64,000 nucleotides of DNA from Anaerolineales bacterium (GTDB lineage Bacteria > Chloroflexota > Anaerolineae > 4572-78 > J111): positions 372,001 to 436,000 of the forward strand of contig JACKAU010000007.1 of the NCBI GenBank assembly GCA_020634855.1. Direction: 5' to 3'. A program made the position numbers and the translations under genes. Shown here in pieces: positions 34,077 through 41,837 of this stretch. The notes under the pieces were generated by a model. That model made no database searches. It was not told the DNA's origin and saw only the letters and a program-made list of their open reading frames with translations. Each line of letters opens with the position of its first letter. Within the stretch, counting starts at the first letter, position 1.

Positions 34077-34103
34077 ATGAAAAACCCAGGTGACCATCAC
34101 CTG
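34077..34103 (-). terminator. Intrinsic terminator after the N-ATPase/DksA-like transcript
   Basis: Minus-strand CAGGTGA (34103-34097) pairs with TCACCTG (34093-34087) over a three-base loop, followed by GGTTTTTC. It lies 13 bases after the stop of the zinc-finger gene. Confidence 0.85.
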
Positions 34104-34115
34104 ACGGGGCAGGCT

Positions 34116-34463
34116 TCAGTTAGGCCGGTGATGTTCAATAGCCTGTTTACACTCAATACAAAGGGTTGTTTCGGGCAGAATCTCCAAGCGCTCGGGATCG
34201 ATGGGCCGGCCGCAGCGTTCGCAAATGCCGTACTGCCCTTTGCGGGCCTCTTCCAGCGCTTGTTCGATCTCCAATAATTTGCGTTCGTGAATGTCAACCA
34301 GCGATTGAGCGATGTCCCGTTCGGCCCATTTTGGGTCGCCCTCGCCTACGTCGCCATCAACTTCCATGGTCGCCTCCCGGCGCAGGTGGGCTAATTCTTC
34401 CAGTAGTTTCGCTCGCTCACGTTCGAGTTTTTTGATCGGTTGGGTCGTTCGATTTTCTGTCAT
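34116..34463 (-). CDS. DksA/TraR-type C4 zinc-finger protein
   Basis: 115 residues from the ATG at 34463, which has GAGGTGG 7 bases upstream; an earlier in-frame start would add 20 unlikely residues. A long N-terminal coiled coil (KKLERERAKLLEELAHLRRE) is followed by the C4 zinc finger CERCGRPIDPERLEILPETT with CIEC behind it. This is the layout of DksA/TraR/YocK proteins, some of which enter the RNA polymerase secondary channel. It lacks the usual DxxDxA tip, having EGDPKWAERD instead, so polymerase binding is uncertain. It follows atpG on the same strand after 180 bases and may share the ATPase transcript. Confidence 0.88.
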   Translation of the reverse strand: MTENRTTQPIKKLERERAKLLEELAHLRREATMEVDGDVGEGDPKWAERDIAQSLVDIHERKLLEIEQALEEARKGQYGICERCGRPIDPERLEILPETTLCIECKQAIEHHRPN

Positions 34464-34564
34464 AAGTCCACCTCTTCTTTTACTTACATCTCTGTCGTAG
34501 CCAAAGAGCGCGAGGAAAGCCATCGCGCTAAAAGAGCGAAGGATGCTGAAGCGCCCTCAGCTGG

Positions 34565-34641
34565 CGTAATTCTAGCCCGCAGGGGCTTCGCTCTCTCAGC
34601 ACGGGTCTTTAGGCCCGTACTTTATTGACCCGGACCGGGTC
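34565..34641. repeat. Hairpins between atpG and the zinc-finger gene
   Basis: GACCCGG-A-CCGGGTC at 34627-34641 is a perfect palindrome three bases after the atpG stop. CACGGGTCTTTAGGCCCGTA (about 34600-34619) is a second, nearly perfect hairpin. They resemble the short REP-like hairpins near the RAYT gene at 42.8 kb and could act as attenuator or processing sites. Confidence 0.6.
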
Positions 34642-34643
34642 AT

Positions 34644-35528
34644 CTACGCTTGCTTGACCGTCAAGGCCTCGAAACCGGCGACGATGTCTAATAGCTCCTC
34701 GGTGATGGCGCTTTGGCGCTGGTGGTTGTAGCGGACTTTGAGCTGCTGCAGGCGTTCGTCCAGGTTGCGCTCGGCGGCTTGCATCGACATCAACCGGGCG
34801 GCGTTTTCGCCGGCCAGCGACTCAAGACAGGCGCGATATAACGAGACAAAAAGCTGCTGGCGAATGAGCGCGGCAAACAGCGCTTCCTCGGCCATACGGT
34901 AGGTCGGCCGGACGCGCGAGGGCCACGGTTTTGCCTTTAAGGCTTCGAGCCAGGCCGGATCAACCGGCCAGAACTGCTCCCGGTGCGGCTCGTATGCGGC
35001 GTTCGACACCGGCTTGTTATAGAACAGGGCGATCTGCTCAACACCTTGCTGCTCGCGCCAGCCCTCGATTTTGATGAGCATCGTCTGAACCAGGGGGGTA
35101 ATGGCGGCCATCGTACCGGGCACGGCGAAATAGTCCGCAATGGGGCGTTCCGCCTGTTCCAGATAACCGATGACCCGCTGCCCCACCCCTAAAATGAGGG
35201 CGTCTGGCGATCCGGCCTCGGTTAGGTGTTGCAAGGTGTAAGCGGCAATCTGCTCGTTGAAGCGACCGCACATGCCTTGATCGGAGCCGAAGATGACCAA
35301 GCCCACGCGACGACCCGCCGCCGGTTTGATTGCCGGTCGCGGTTCGAGGCCGTGTTGTAGCACAATCTGCAGGCCCAGTTCAATCGTTTCGCTGTAGTCG
35401 GCCAGCGATTTGACTGCCTGTTCATATTGGCGAATACTGACCGCCGCCAGCACCTTCATCGTTCGCACGATCGAGTGCAGTTCTTCGGCGATAGCCATTT
35501 TGCGCTTTAACGCCTCAAGGGTTTGCAT
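34644..35528 (-). CDS. atpG: N-ATPase gamma subunit
   Basis: 294 residues. N-terminal ALKRKMAIAEELHSIVRTMK and the C-terminal RYNHQRQSAITEELLDIVAG are the two halves of the coiled-coil shaft that turns inside the alpha/beta ring; FGSDQGMCGRFNEQI is the conserved middle segment. Sequence is divergent from ordinary F-type gamma, as expected for N-ATPases. It is the last ATPase gene, separated from atpA by 166 bases of inverted 9-base repeats. GGAGGCG lies about 10 bases before the ATG. Confidence 0.93.
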   Translation of the reverse strand: MQTLEALKRKMAIAEELHSIVRTMKVLAAVSIRQYEQAVKSLADYSETIELGLQIVLQHGLEPRPAIKPAAGRRVGLVIFGSDQGMCGRFNEQIAAYTLQHLTEAGSPDALILGVGQRVIGYLEQAERPIADYFAVPGTMAAITPLVQTMLIKIEGWREQQGVEQIALFYNKPVSNAAYEPHREQFWPVDPAWLEALKAKPWPSRVRPTYRMAEEALFAALIRQQLFVSLYRACLESLAGENAARLMSMQAAERNLDERLQQLKVRYNHQRQSAITEELLDIVAGFEALTVKQA

Positions 35529-35549
35529 CTGGCGACTGCGCCTCCACTA

Positions 35550-35696
35550 GAGTTTATAGAGTTTTAGAGTTAAGGAGTTTAATGAGTTATTCAACAGTTA
35601 ATAAGCCTCTTTTTGGACAAAACACGGCCGTTATTTGATCTGAAAACTCCCTAAACTCTATGAACTCTATGAACTCATTAAACTCCATAAACTCCT
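35550..35696. repeat. Inverted array of 9-base GAGTTTATG-type units inside the ATPase operon
   Basis: GAGTTTATAGAGTTTTAGAG and GGAGTTTAATGAGTT on the left (35550-35587) face AAACTCTATGAACTCTATGA and AACTCATTAAACTCCATAAA on the right (35645-35696). Same family as 7273-7402. It separates atpA from atpG, whose order is otherwise tight. Confidence 0.85.
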
Positions 35697-37224
35697 ACAA
35701 AGTATCAATGGCTTGCTGCGCCACCCGCAGCAGCGCCTGGCGGTCTTCGGTTTTGAGCGCCTCGCCGACCCTGATCCGTTGGCCCACATCCGGCAGGTGA
35801 TCGACGGTGGCCTGGCGAACGGCCTGTTCGGCCGGGCCGATCTGCTCCAACGGGAGCGCATCGAACAGCCCTTCGGTGACGGCCAGCAGGACGGCGATCT
35901 GTTCCGGCACGGGAATGGGGGCGTATTGCGGCTGTTTCAACACCTCGCGCACGCGCCGCCCCCGGTTGATGATCTGGCGGGTGGTTTCATCTAAACGGGT
36001 GCCAAAGCGGGAAAACACCTCCAACTCCTCGAACTGGGCGTAGGCCAGTCGCAAGTCGCCGGCGACCGCGCGATAGGCGGGCAGTTGGGCTTTGCCGCCC
36101 ACTCGCGATACCGATTTGCCGACATCGACGGCCGGCAGTTCGCCTTTTTGAAACAGGTTTGGCCCCAAATAAATCTGGCCGTCCGTAATCGAGATCAAAT
36201 TGGTCGGGATGTAGTCGGACATATTCTGGGCTTGGGTCTCGATAATCGGCAGGGCCGTGAGCGAGCCGCCGCCAAAGGCCGGGCGCAGATGGGTCGAGCG
36301 TTCCAACAAACGCGAGTGGAGGTAGAAGATATCGCCCGGATAGGCTTCCCGGCCGGGCGGCCGGCGCAGCAGCAGCGACAACTCGCGATAGGCTTCGGCG
36401 TGACGGGTGAGATTATCATACACGATCAGGACATCGCGGCCTTGCTCCATAAAATATTCGGCCATCGAGGTCGCGGCGAAGGGGGCCACAAATTGTAGGC
36501 CCGGCGGGTCTTCGCCGGTGGCCACCACCACCAGACAGGAGTCCATCACCTCCCGTTCGCGCAAGTCGGCAATCACTTTGGCCACCGCCGACTCGCGCTG
36601 GCCGATGACGCAATAAACGCAAATCACCCCGGTATCCCGCTGATTGATGATCGTATCTACAGCCACGGCCGATTTGCCGGTTTGCCGGTCGCCCAGAATA
36701 AGCTCCCGCTGCCCCCGGCCAATGGGCACCAGGGCATCGACCACTTTCAGGCCGGTTTGCAGCGGCACGGTCACCGGGGCGCGGTGCATAATCGGCGGCG
36801 CTTCTCGTTCCGCCGGGCGTTGGTCCAGCGCTCGGATGGGGCCTTGACCGTCCAGCGGTCGCCCGGTTGGGTCTACCACGCGGCCCAGCAGCCCCTCGCC
36901 GACCGGCACATCGAACACGCGGCCGGTGCGGTGCACCTGACAGCCGGCGCGAAGGTCGCTGCTGTCATCGAGCAAGATGACGCCCACGACTTCGGGATCG
37001 AGGTTGAAAGCCATCCCCAGCCGGTTGTGCGGGAACCGGACCAACTCCTCGGCTTCGATGCCCGGCAGCCCTTCAACATGGGCAATTCCGTAACTGACGT
37101 AGGTCACTGTGCCGACCTCGGTCGCCTCCAGCATCGGGTGGTGGCTGTCCAGCACGCGGTCGAAGGTCGTTTCGGTATCATCCAGAATCGATTGGAGGTG
37201 GGGGTAATCGGTATTGGTGGTCAT
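35695..37224 (-). CDS. atpA: N-ATPase alpha subunit
   Basis: 509 residues. Non-catalytic nucleotide-binding subunit of the F1 head. P-loop GDRQTGKSAVAVDTI, PALIIYDDLT-equivalent DVLIVYDNLTRHAEAYRE, and SRVGGKAQLPAYR are in place; the start includes DSHHPMLEATEVGTVTYVSY, a form seen in N-type alpha. Its start overlaps the stop of atpF by four bases (ATGA), so they are translationally coupled. Confidence 0.96.
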   Translation of the reverse strand: MTTNTDYPHLQSILDDTETTFDRVLDSHHPMLEATEVGTVTYVSYGIAHVEGLPGIEAEELVRFPHNRLGMAFNLDPEVVGVILLDDSSDLRAGCQVHRTGRVFDVPVGEGLLGRVVDPTGRPLDGQGPIRALDQRPAEREAPPIMHRAPVTVPLQTGLKVVDALVPIGRGQRELILGDRQTGKSAVAVDTIINQRDTGVICVYCVIGQRESAVAKVIADLREREVMDSCLVVVATGEDPPGLQFVAPFAATSMAEYFMEQGRDVLIVYDNLTRHAEAYRELSLLLRRPPGREAYPGDIFYLHSRLLERSTHLRPAFGGGSLTALPIIETQAQNMSDYIPTNLISITDGQIYLGPNLFQKGELPAVDVGKSVSRVGGKAQLPAYRAVAGDLRLAYAQFEELEVFSRFGTRLDETTRQIINRGRRVREVLKQPQYAPIPVPEQIAVLLAVTEGLFDALPLEQIGPAEQAVRQATVDHLPDVGQRIRVGEALKTEDRQALLRVAQQAIDTL

Positions 37225-38009
37225 GATGGCTCACCCACCCGGGTCTCAACACCCACATCCTTGATTGCTTCGGCCAAGGCCTCTTCCAGGCTGCCCAAGT
37301 ACTGGTCCAGGCTCCAAGCCAACTTACGGCCCGGCGTTTCCAGCTCGACGCCGAACCCCAGTTCCGGCTCTGTTTCAAACTGCACCTCAAGCTGACGGCC
37401 TAGCTGCTCTCGGACGGCCGCGGTAAGCTTGTCGCGCCGGCCCGGAGCTATCTCGAAGGCGGTGCGAATGGTGACTGCCGAGTCAGGCCCGTCCAGCGAA
37501 GTTAGCAATTTCTGGCGTTCACCGCCGTTCAAGCTGCGGAGGCGCTCGATGAAGATGTCGAGCGTTTGTTGTTCCAAATCGGCGTTGGCCAGGTCGTGCA
37601 GGGTATGGCGAGCCGCCTCGCAAGCCAAATGGCCGGCCCGCCGGTGGAGGTCTTGAAAAAACAACTCCTGCTCGCGCCGCACCGTTTCCTGCCAGCCGGT
37701 GCGGATGTCATCCACTTCGGTGCGGGCCATCGCCAGCAACGTTTTTCGCTCGGCTTCAACCTCCTTTCTGGTCTGAGCCAGCATCGCCTCTCGTTGGTCG
37801 GCCAGCGCCAGGCGCTGCTGCCGGTAGGTCTCCGCTTCCTGGCGAGCCGTTTGGCGCTGCTGTTCGGTTTCCTGCAAGCGCGTCGTAATCAGCGCCTCGC
37901 GTTTGTTCATCGCTTCGATCACGCGAGAGTAAAAGAAATGCTTGAGCAAGGCGACCAGCACCAAGAAGTTGATGATTTGGATGATGAAGGTGAACCCATC
38001 AATTTGCAT
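37221..38009 (-). CDS. atpF: N-ATPase b subunit, long form
   Basis: 262 residues, about 100 more than a normal b subunit. One membrane helix (FIIQIINFLVLVALLKHFFY) is followed by a long charged coiled coil and a C-terminal region (about 165-260) that may replace the missing delta subunit, a known N-ATPase feature: no atpH exists in the operon. It forms the peripheral stalk tying the head to the membrane stator. It begins 3 bases after atpE. Confidence 0.93.
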   Translation of the reverse strand: MQIDGFTFIIQIINFLVLVALLKHFFYSRVIEAMNKREALITTRLQETEQQRQTARQEAETYRQQRLALADQREAMLAQTRKEVEAERKTLLAMARTEVDDIRTGWQETVRREQELFFQDLHRRAGHLACEAARHTLHDLANADLEQQTLDIFIERLRSLNGGERQKLLTSLDGPDSAVTIRTAFEIAPGRRDKLTAAVREQLGRQLEVQFETEPELGFGVELETPGRKLAWSLDQYLGSLEEALAEAIKDVGVETRVGEPS

Positions 38010-38012
38010 CGC

Positions 38013-38291
38013 TTAGCCCCCTGCTAACGAGATGACCTTATTCCAGAACGGATTGAAGAAGATCAGGATCATGGCGATAACGAAACAGTAGATGGTTAGC
38101 GACTCGATCATGGCCAGGCCGATGAACAGGGTGCGGGTGATGGTGTTGGCCTCGTCCGGCTGCTGGGCTATCGCGCTCAAGGCCGCGACCATGGCCCGGC
38201 CTTGGGCCAGCGCCGGGCCAATCGAGCCAATGGCAATGGTCAATCCGGCCAGGATAATCGAGGCCATTCCAATGATGCTAATGTCATTCAT
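38013..38291 (-). CDS. atpE: N-ATPase c subunit with Na+-binding signature
   Basis: 92 residues from the ATG at 38291 (AAGGAG 10 bases upstream); an in-frame earlier start overlaps a repeat element. Two membrane helices: IIGMASIILAGLTIAIGSIG then PALAQGRAM, and ITRTLFIGLAMIESLTIYCF then VIAMILIFFNPF. The rotor of Na+-translocating ATPases binds Na+ through a Gln in helix 1 and Glu-Ser and Tyr in helix 2. Here AQG supplies the Gln and IESLTIY supplies Glu, Ser and Tyr at the same spacing. Na+ as coupling ion is therefore inferred, though H+ use is not excluded. Confidence 0.94.
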   Translation of the reverse strand: MNDISIIGMASIILAGLTIAIGSIGPALAQGRAMVAALSAIAQQPDEANTITRTLFIGLAMIESLTIYCFVIAMILIFFNPFWNKVISLAGG

Positions 38292-38330
38292 CGTTAAGTT
38301 GCTCCTTTCGAAGGTTCTATTACTGATCCG

Positions 38331-38401
38331 ACGCAAAAACCCAGGCGACAGTCACTTATTATCAGAGCGTGTTCAAGTGACTGTCACCTTTGGAACTGCG
38401 T
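38331..38401. repeat. GTGACAGTCAC inverted repeat element overlapping the atpB 3' end
   Basis: ACGCAAAAACCCAGGCGACA with GTCACTT (38331-38357) faces CAAGTGACTGTCACCTTTGG with AACTGCGT (38374-38401), an imperfect 27-bp inverted repeat with ACGCA/TGCGT ends. The right arm codes the last residues of atpB (KGDSHLNTL region). A longer copy with the same arms is at 54695-54799. Confidence 0.85.
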
Positions 38402-39090
38402 AAGTTCTGCGATCGCTCTTTCTCTTCATGGGCTTGCAGCGCGGAGGCGATGTAGACGGTGGTCAGGACGGCGAAAATGTAAGCCTGGATCTGGCCAATC
38501 AGCAGTTCCAGCAGTTGCATGACCACCGGCACAAATAGCGGCACAATCGAGAGCAAGATGGCGACGACGGTGCTGCCGCTCATCACGTTCCCAAACAGCC
38601 GCACGGCCAAAGCCAGCGTCCGCGATAGCTCGCCCATCACATGAAACGGCAGCATGAAGGGAGAGGGTTCAAGATAGTGCTTGAAATAGCCGGTCACCCC
38701 TTGCTGGGCAATGCCGTAAATCGGGACGGCAAAGAAGACGCAGGTCGCCAGGGCGGCCGTGGTTGACAGCGAGCCGGTCGGCGGGTGAAAACCGGGCACC
38801 AGACCCAGCAAGTTCGACATCGAAATAAAGAGAAACAGCGTGCCGATAAAAGGTAAGTAATGGTCTACTTTGTCACCGATGATGTCCTGAATCTGATCCC
38901 TGATGGTGCTCACCACCACCTCGAGCAGATTTTGCGCGCGCGAAAGAGGCGGTTCGACCGACAGCCGCCGCGTCACCCACCCGGCGCCCAGAACCAGCCC
39001 GGCCATCATCAGCCAGGTGTAGAGAATGGTGGCATTCAGGACAATCGATTGCCACTGCCAGATGATAATCGAATCGGGACTCAGTTCCAT
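38362..39090 (-). CDS. atpB: N-ATPase a subunit
   Basis: 242 residues from the ATG at 39090, which matches the family start MELSPDSIIIWQWQ; longer in-frame starts run back through atpR. About six membrane helices. The stator arginine is in LSRTLALAVRLFGNVMSGS, and the conserved Gln is in LIGQIQAYIFAVLTTVYIA. It carries the two half channels for the coupling ion. The first bases overlap the end of atpR by ten. The last nine residues or so are coded by one arm of a repeat element and have no counterpart expected in the family. Confidence 0.94.
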   Translation of the reverse strand: MELSPDSIIIWQWQSIVLNATILYTWLMMAGLVLGAGWVTRRLSVEPPLSRAQNLLEVVVSTIRDQIQDIIGDKVDHYLPFIGTLFLFISMSNLLGLVPGFHPPTGSLSTTAALATCVFFAVPIYGIAQQGVTGYFKHYLEPSPFMLPFHVMGELSRTLALAVRLFGNVMSGSTVVAILLSIVPLFVPVVMQLLELLIGQIQAYIFAVLTTVYIASALQAHEEKERSQNLRSSKGDSHLNTL

Positions 39091-39347
39091 AGCAAGATGC
39101 CTTTGATAATCAAAAACCCCAAGAGACAGACCAGCAGCCGTTCCCAATGGCCGCCGGCTACGACATAGAAGCCCAGCAGCGTCGCGCCGATGCGCCCCAC
39201 ATAGCTGACCAGCAGCAGCGCTACGGGCCGGCGGGTGGTCAGGAGCTGCTGCACGGTCAGCCACAGGCCGCCAAAATAGAATAAGCCCAGGCCAACGCCG
39301 GCCAGCAGGGCCAGCCCCAAGGGGAAGCCTTCAGTCGCGGTTATCAT
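39081..39347 (-). CDS. atpR: N-ATPase accessory membrane subunit AtpR
   Basis: 88 residues from the ATG at 39347 (MITATEGFP). Three hydrophobic segments: GLALLAGVGLGLFYFGGLWL, PVALLLVSYVGRIGATLLGF and LLVCLLGFLIIKGILLW. AtpR is found only in N-ATPase operons and is thought to help assemble or protect the rotor ring; a conserved arginine in the second helix (R in YVGR) is characteristic. It overlaps both atpQ (17 bases) and atpB (10 bases). Confidence 0.9.
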   Translation of the reverse strand: MITATEGFPLGLALLAGVGLGLFYFGGLWLTVQQLLTTRRPVALLLVSYVGRIGATLLGFYVVAGGHWERLLVCLLGFLIIKGILLWN

Positions 39348-39684
39348 CACGGTCGCCTCGATGCCCAATCTCTTTTTGCTCTTGCGCAACCCAGCGCCAG
39401 GCATTCAGGCAGCCCAGCCCCAACCCGGTGAGCAGCAGCGTCAGCGTCCACGAAAGTGGCCCCGGCCAGGCGGCATCAAGCCATATGCCCAGCGCCACGC
39501 CGATGAGGGTTGGAATGACGACGGTCCAGCCAATAACGCCGATCATACCCAGCCCGAACCAAATGCTGTACTTTTTCTCGCGCCGCGCTTTAACTTTGCG
39601 AACTTCGTTAGCGCCCACCTTTTGGATGAGCTGCTCCTGTATCTCCCGCCGTTCATTTTTGGTGGGATCATTGACACTTGCCAT
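39331..39684 (-). CDS. atpQ: N-ATPase accessory subunit AtpQ (AtpI-like)
   Basis: 117 residues from the ATG at 39684 (GGAGGG 9 bases upstream). A charged N-terminal helix (about 1-40, QKVGANEVRKVKARREKKYS) precedes two membrane helices (WFGLGMIGVIGWTVVIPTLI and LSWTLTLLLTGLGLGCLNAW). This is the AtpI/Q pattern; in related ATPases it helps assemble the c ring. Its position between atpC and atpR is diagnostic for N-ATPases. Confidence 0.9.
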   Translation of the reverse strand: MASVNDPTKNERREIQEQLIQKVGANEVRKVKARREKKYSIWFGLGMIGVIGWTVVIPTLIGVALGIWLDAAWPGPLSWTLTLLLTGLGLGCLNAWRWVAQEQKEIGHRGDRDDNRD

Positions 39685-39710
39685 CTTGATGTCCCTCCTG
39701 AAAATGCTCC

Positions 39711-39772
39711 TCACCCCCAACCCCTCTCCCTGAGGGAGAGGGGAGTCGTACCAGCGACGGGGTGAGGGTGAA
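39711..39772. repeat. GC-rich hairpin between atpC and atpQ
   Basis: CCCCTCTCCCT (about 39720-39730) pairs with AGGGAGAGGGG (39732-39742), inside a wider inverted context CTCACCCC ... GGGGTGAG. Similar CCCCAACCCCTCTCCC sequences are widespread in bacterial genomes. It probably alters messenger stability between F1 and F0 genes. Confidence 0.75.
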
Positions 39773-39798
39773 ACACGATTTTCATTGCCGGTGTCGTC

Positions 39799-40194
39799 TC
39801 AATCGGGATGGTCAGACCCCATAGAAATAAACCGTCGGACAAAATCGGCCTCGAGTTTGGCTAAGGCCGAACGGGCGAATTTCTCCTGGGTGTCCAACTT
39901 CTGGAATTGCTCGACCACCGCCTGCTTGACCAGCCCTAAGTCGGGGCCACGCACGGCGTTGCGGGTCGAGACCTGAACGTCCGGCCCCTGTTTGACCAAT
40001 ATCCCGCGATCGACGGCTAAAAATTGTTCCGCCCCGGACGGCGTTTCAAAATATAAGAGGCCCGGCGCTAAGGCCGCCACAAAATCGATATGCCGGGGCA
40101 GCAGGCCAAACGAGCCGTTTTCGGCCCTGGCCACGACTTTGGTGACCTCTTCATTAATCAACTGTTGGGTTGGCAGCAGTACCTTGAGCCTCAT
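39799..40194 (-). CDS. atpC: N-ATPase epsilon subunit
   Basis: 131 residues. N-terminal beta barrel: MRLKVLLPTQQLINEEVTKV, RAENGSFGLLPRHIDFVAAL, LAVDRGILVKQG. The C-terminal helical part is shorter and divergent. It connects the central shaft to the rotor ring. Overlaps atpD by four bases (ATGA). Being second after atpD is typical of the N-type operon. Confidence 0.94.
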   Translation of the reverse strand: MRLKVLLPTQQLINEEVTKVVARAENGSFGLLPRHIDFVAALAPGLLYFETPSGAEQFLAVDRGILVKQGPDVQVSTRNAVRGPDLGLVKQAVVEQFQKLDTQEKFARSALAKLEADFVRRFISMGSDHPD

Positions 40195-41588
40195 GGTCGT
40201 TTGGCCTCGTCAATCGCGCCGATCATGTACAGCGCCTGTTCCGGATAGTCGAAGAATTCATCGGTCAAAATCCGCTCGCAGCCGTCGAGCACTTGCTCCA
40301 GGCTGACGGTGCGGCCGGGGTGACCGGTGAACTGCTCGGTGGTGAAGAAGGGCTGGGTCAGAAAACGCTCCAGGCGGCGGGCACGATTAACCGTGCGTTG
40401 GTCTTCGTGCGACAGCTCTTCCAAGCCGAGCATGGCGATGATGTCTTTGAGTTCGGCGTAAGCAGCCAACGTTTCGCGGATGGCGCGGGCCACGCGGTAA
40501 TGGCGCTCGCCGACGATGTGAGGCATCAGCATTTTCGACTGCGACTGAAGCGGGTCGATGGCCGGGTAGAGGCCCTGGCTGGCTCGCTCGCGGGACAGGA
40601 CAATCGAGGCCGAAAAGTGGGTGAAGGTATGCACCACGGCCGGATCGGTGAAATCGTCCGCCGGTACGTACATGGCCTGGATCGAGGTAATCGCGCCTGA
40701 AGCGGTGTTGCAGATGCGCTCTTCCAGTTCGGCCAGTTCCGTGCCCAAGCTCGGCTGATAGCCCAACCGCGAGGGCAATTGCCCCATCAAACCCGACACC
40801 TCGGCCCCGGCCTGGACGAAGCGATAGATGTTGTCGATCAGCAGCAAGACATCGCGCCGGGTGTCGTCGCGAAAATATTCAGCCATGGTCAGGGCAGCGT
40901 GACCCACCCGGAAACGCGCGCCGGGCGGCTCGTTCATCTGGCCGAAAATCATGACCGTATTTTCCAAGACGCCGGCATCGGCCATGGCTTGGTAAAGCTC
41001 TTCCGCCTCGCGGCAGCGTTCGCCAATGCCGCAGAAGAGGCTGATCCAATCGTGCCGGCTGATGACATTGTGGATGAGTTCGGTAATCAGCACGGTTTTG
41101 CCGACGCCCGCCCCGCCAAATAGGCCGGCCTTGCCGCCGCGCTCCAACGGGGCCAGCACGTCGATGGCTTTGATGCCGGTTTCAAAGATTTCGGAGGTGG
41201 TGGCCTGTTGGGTGAGCAACGGCGGGGAACGATGGATCGAACGCCACGTGCCGTCATTCAGCGGTTCTTGGCCGTCGATGGCCTCGCCGAAGACATTGAA
41301 GACCCGGCCCAACAAGCGCTCGCCCACCGGCACTTCAAGCGGGTGGCCTGTGGCGATGACCCGATCGCCGCGAGCCAAACCCTGCGTTGGCGTTAGGGCA
41401 ATGCCGCGAACGGTCTTGGCGCTGAGATGGGTGACGGTTTCGATAACCACGCGCCCCTCGTCGCCGGTGCGGAGTTCGCTGTACAGATCGGGCAACGGCT
41501 CAGGAAAGGAGACATCGATGACGCTGCCCCGGATCGAACCGATTTTACCCTGGTTGGGTTGCTTTGAAGCTTTGAATTTATCCACCAT
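40191..41588 (-). CDS. atpD: N-ATPase beta subunit
   Basis: 465 residues. Catalytic subunit of the F1 head. Walker A GGAGVGKTVLITELI, catalytic Glu in GIGERCREAEELY, Walker B in DVLLLIDNIYRFVQAGAEVS, then LGYQPSLGTELAELEERI. Synthesises or hydrolyses ATP as the shaft turns. First gene of the operon; GAGGGTG lies about 6 bases before the ATG. A 97-bp hairpin element (41629-41725) lies in the 5' region. Confidence 0.97.
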   Translation of the reverse strand: MVDKFKASKQPNQGKIGSIRGSVIDVSFPEPLPDLYSELRTGDEGRVVIETVTHLSAKTVRGIALTPTQGLARGDRVIATGHPLEVPVGERLLGRVFNVFGEAIDGQEPLNDGTWRSIHRSPPLLTQQATTSEIFETGIKAIDVLAPLERGGKAGLFGGAGVGKTVLITELIHNVISRHDWISLFCGIGERCREAEELYQAMADAGVLENTVMIFGQMNEPPGARFRVGHAALTMAEYFRDDTRRDVLLLIDNIYRFVQAGAEVSGLMGQLPSRLGYQPSLGTELAELEERICNTASGAITSIQAMYVPADDFTDPAVVHTFTHFSASIVLSRERASQGLYPAIDPLQSQSKMLMPHIVGERHYRVARAIRETLAAYAELKDIIAMLGLEELSHEDQRTVNRARRLERFLTQPFFTTEQFTGHPGRTVSLEQVLDGCERILTDEFFDYPEQALYMIGAIDEAKRP

Positions 41589-41628
41589 GAATCACCCTCA
41601 AGCCAAGGATACCGCCTCCTCCCCCAAC

Positions 41629-41725
41629 TATGAGTCTAACTCAAAATCTCTCCTGATGCGCCCGTCATCAGGCGAGATTGTCCACTGAATAGCCAATTAG
41701 TCTTTTTCCTGGTCAGGTAACCTAG
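41629..41725 (-). promoter_or_regulatory. Hairpin leader element, copy B (5' of the N-ATPase operon)
   Basis: Starts 40 bases upstream of atpD. On the minus strand it carries CTAGGTTACCTGACCAGG, a spacer with GCTATTCAGTGGACA, then AATCTCGCCTGATG-ACGGGCG-CATCAGGAGAGATT, a 14-base stem with one mismatch, followed by TTTTGAG. About 80% identical to copy A at 33947-34043. Both copies stand in the same orientation 5' of a minus-strand gene. Confidence 0.75.
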
Positions 41726-41749
41726 CCCGACCCAGCTAAATTTGGCCGG

Positions 41750-41778
41750 TTAACTTCACATTTGGGGTAGGATATGAT
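41750..41778 (+). promoter_or_regulatory. Possible promoter of the HU-like gene
   Basis: TTAACT (41750-41755), a 17-base spacer and TATGAT (41773-41778; five of six bases). The -35 is weak. It lies 60 bases before the start codon at 41838. Confidence 0.4.
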
Positions 41779-41837
41779 ATCTTAAGGTTGTAGCACCGTT
41801 ATGTTATTCCATTGAGAGTAAAGAAAGGATTAAGCCC

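Noticed and set aside
36682..37395. 237-codon plus-strand frame opposite atpA
   Set aside because: Shadow of atpA and atpF; no motif and no ribosome site.
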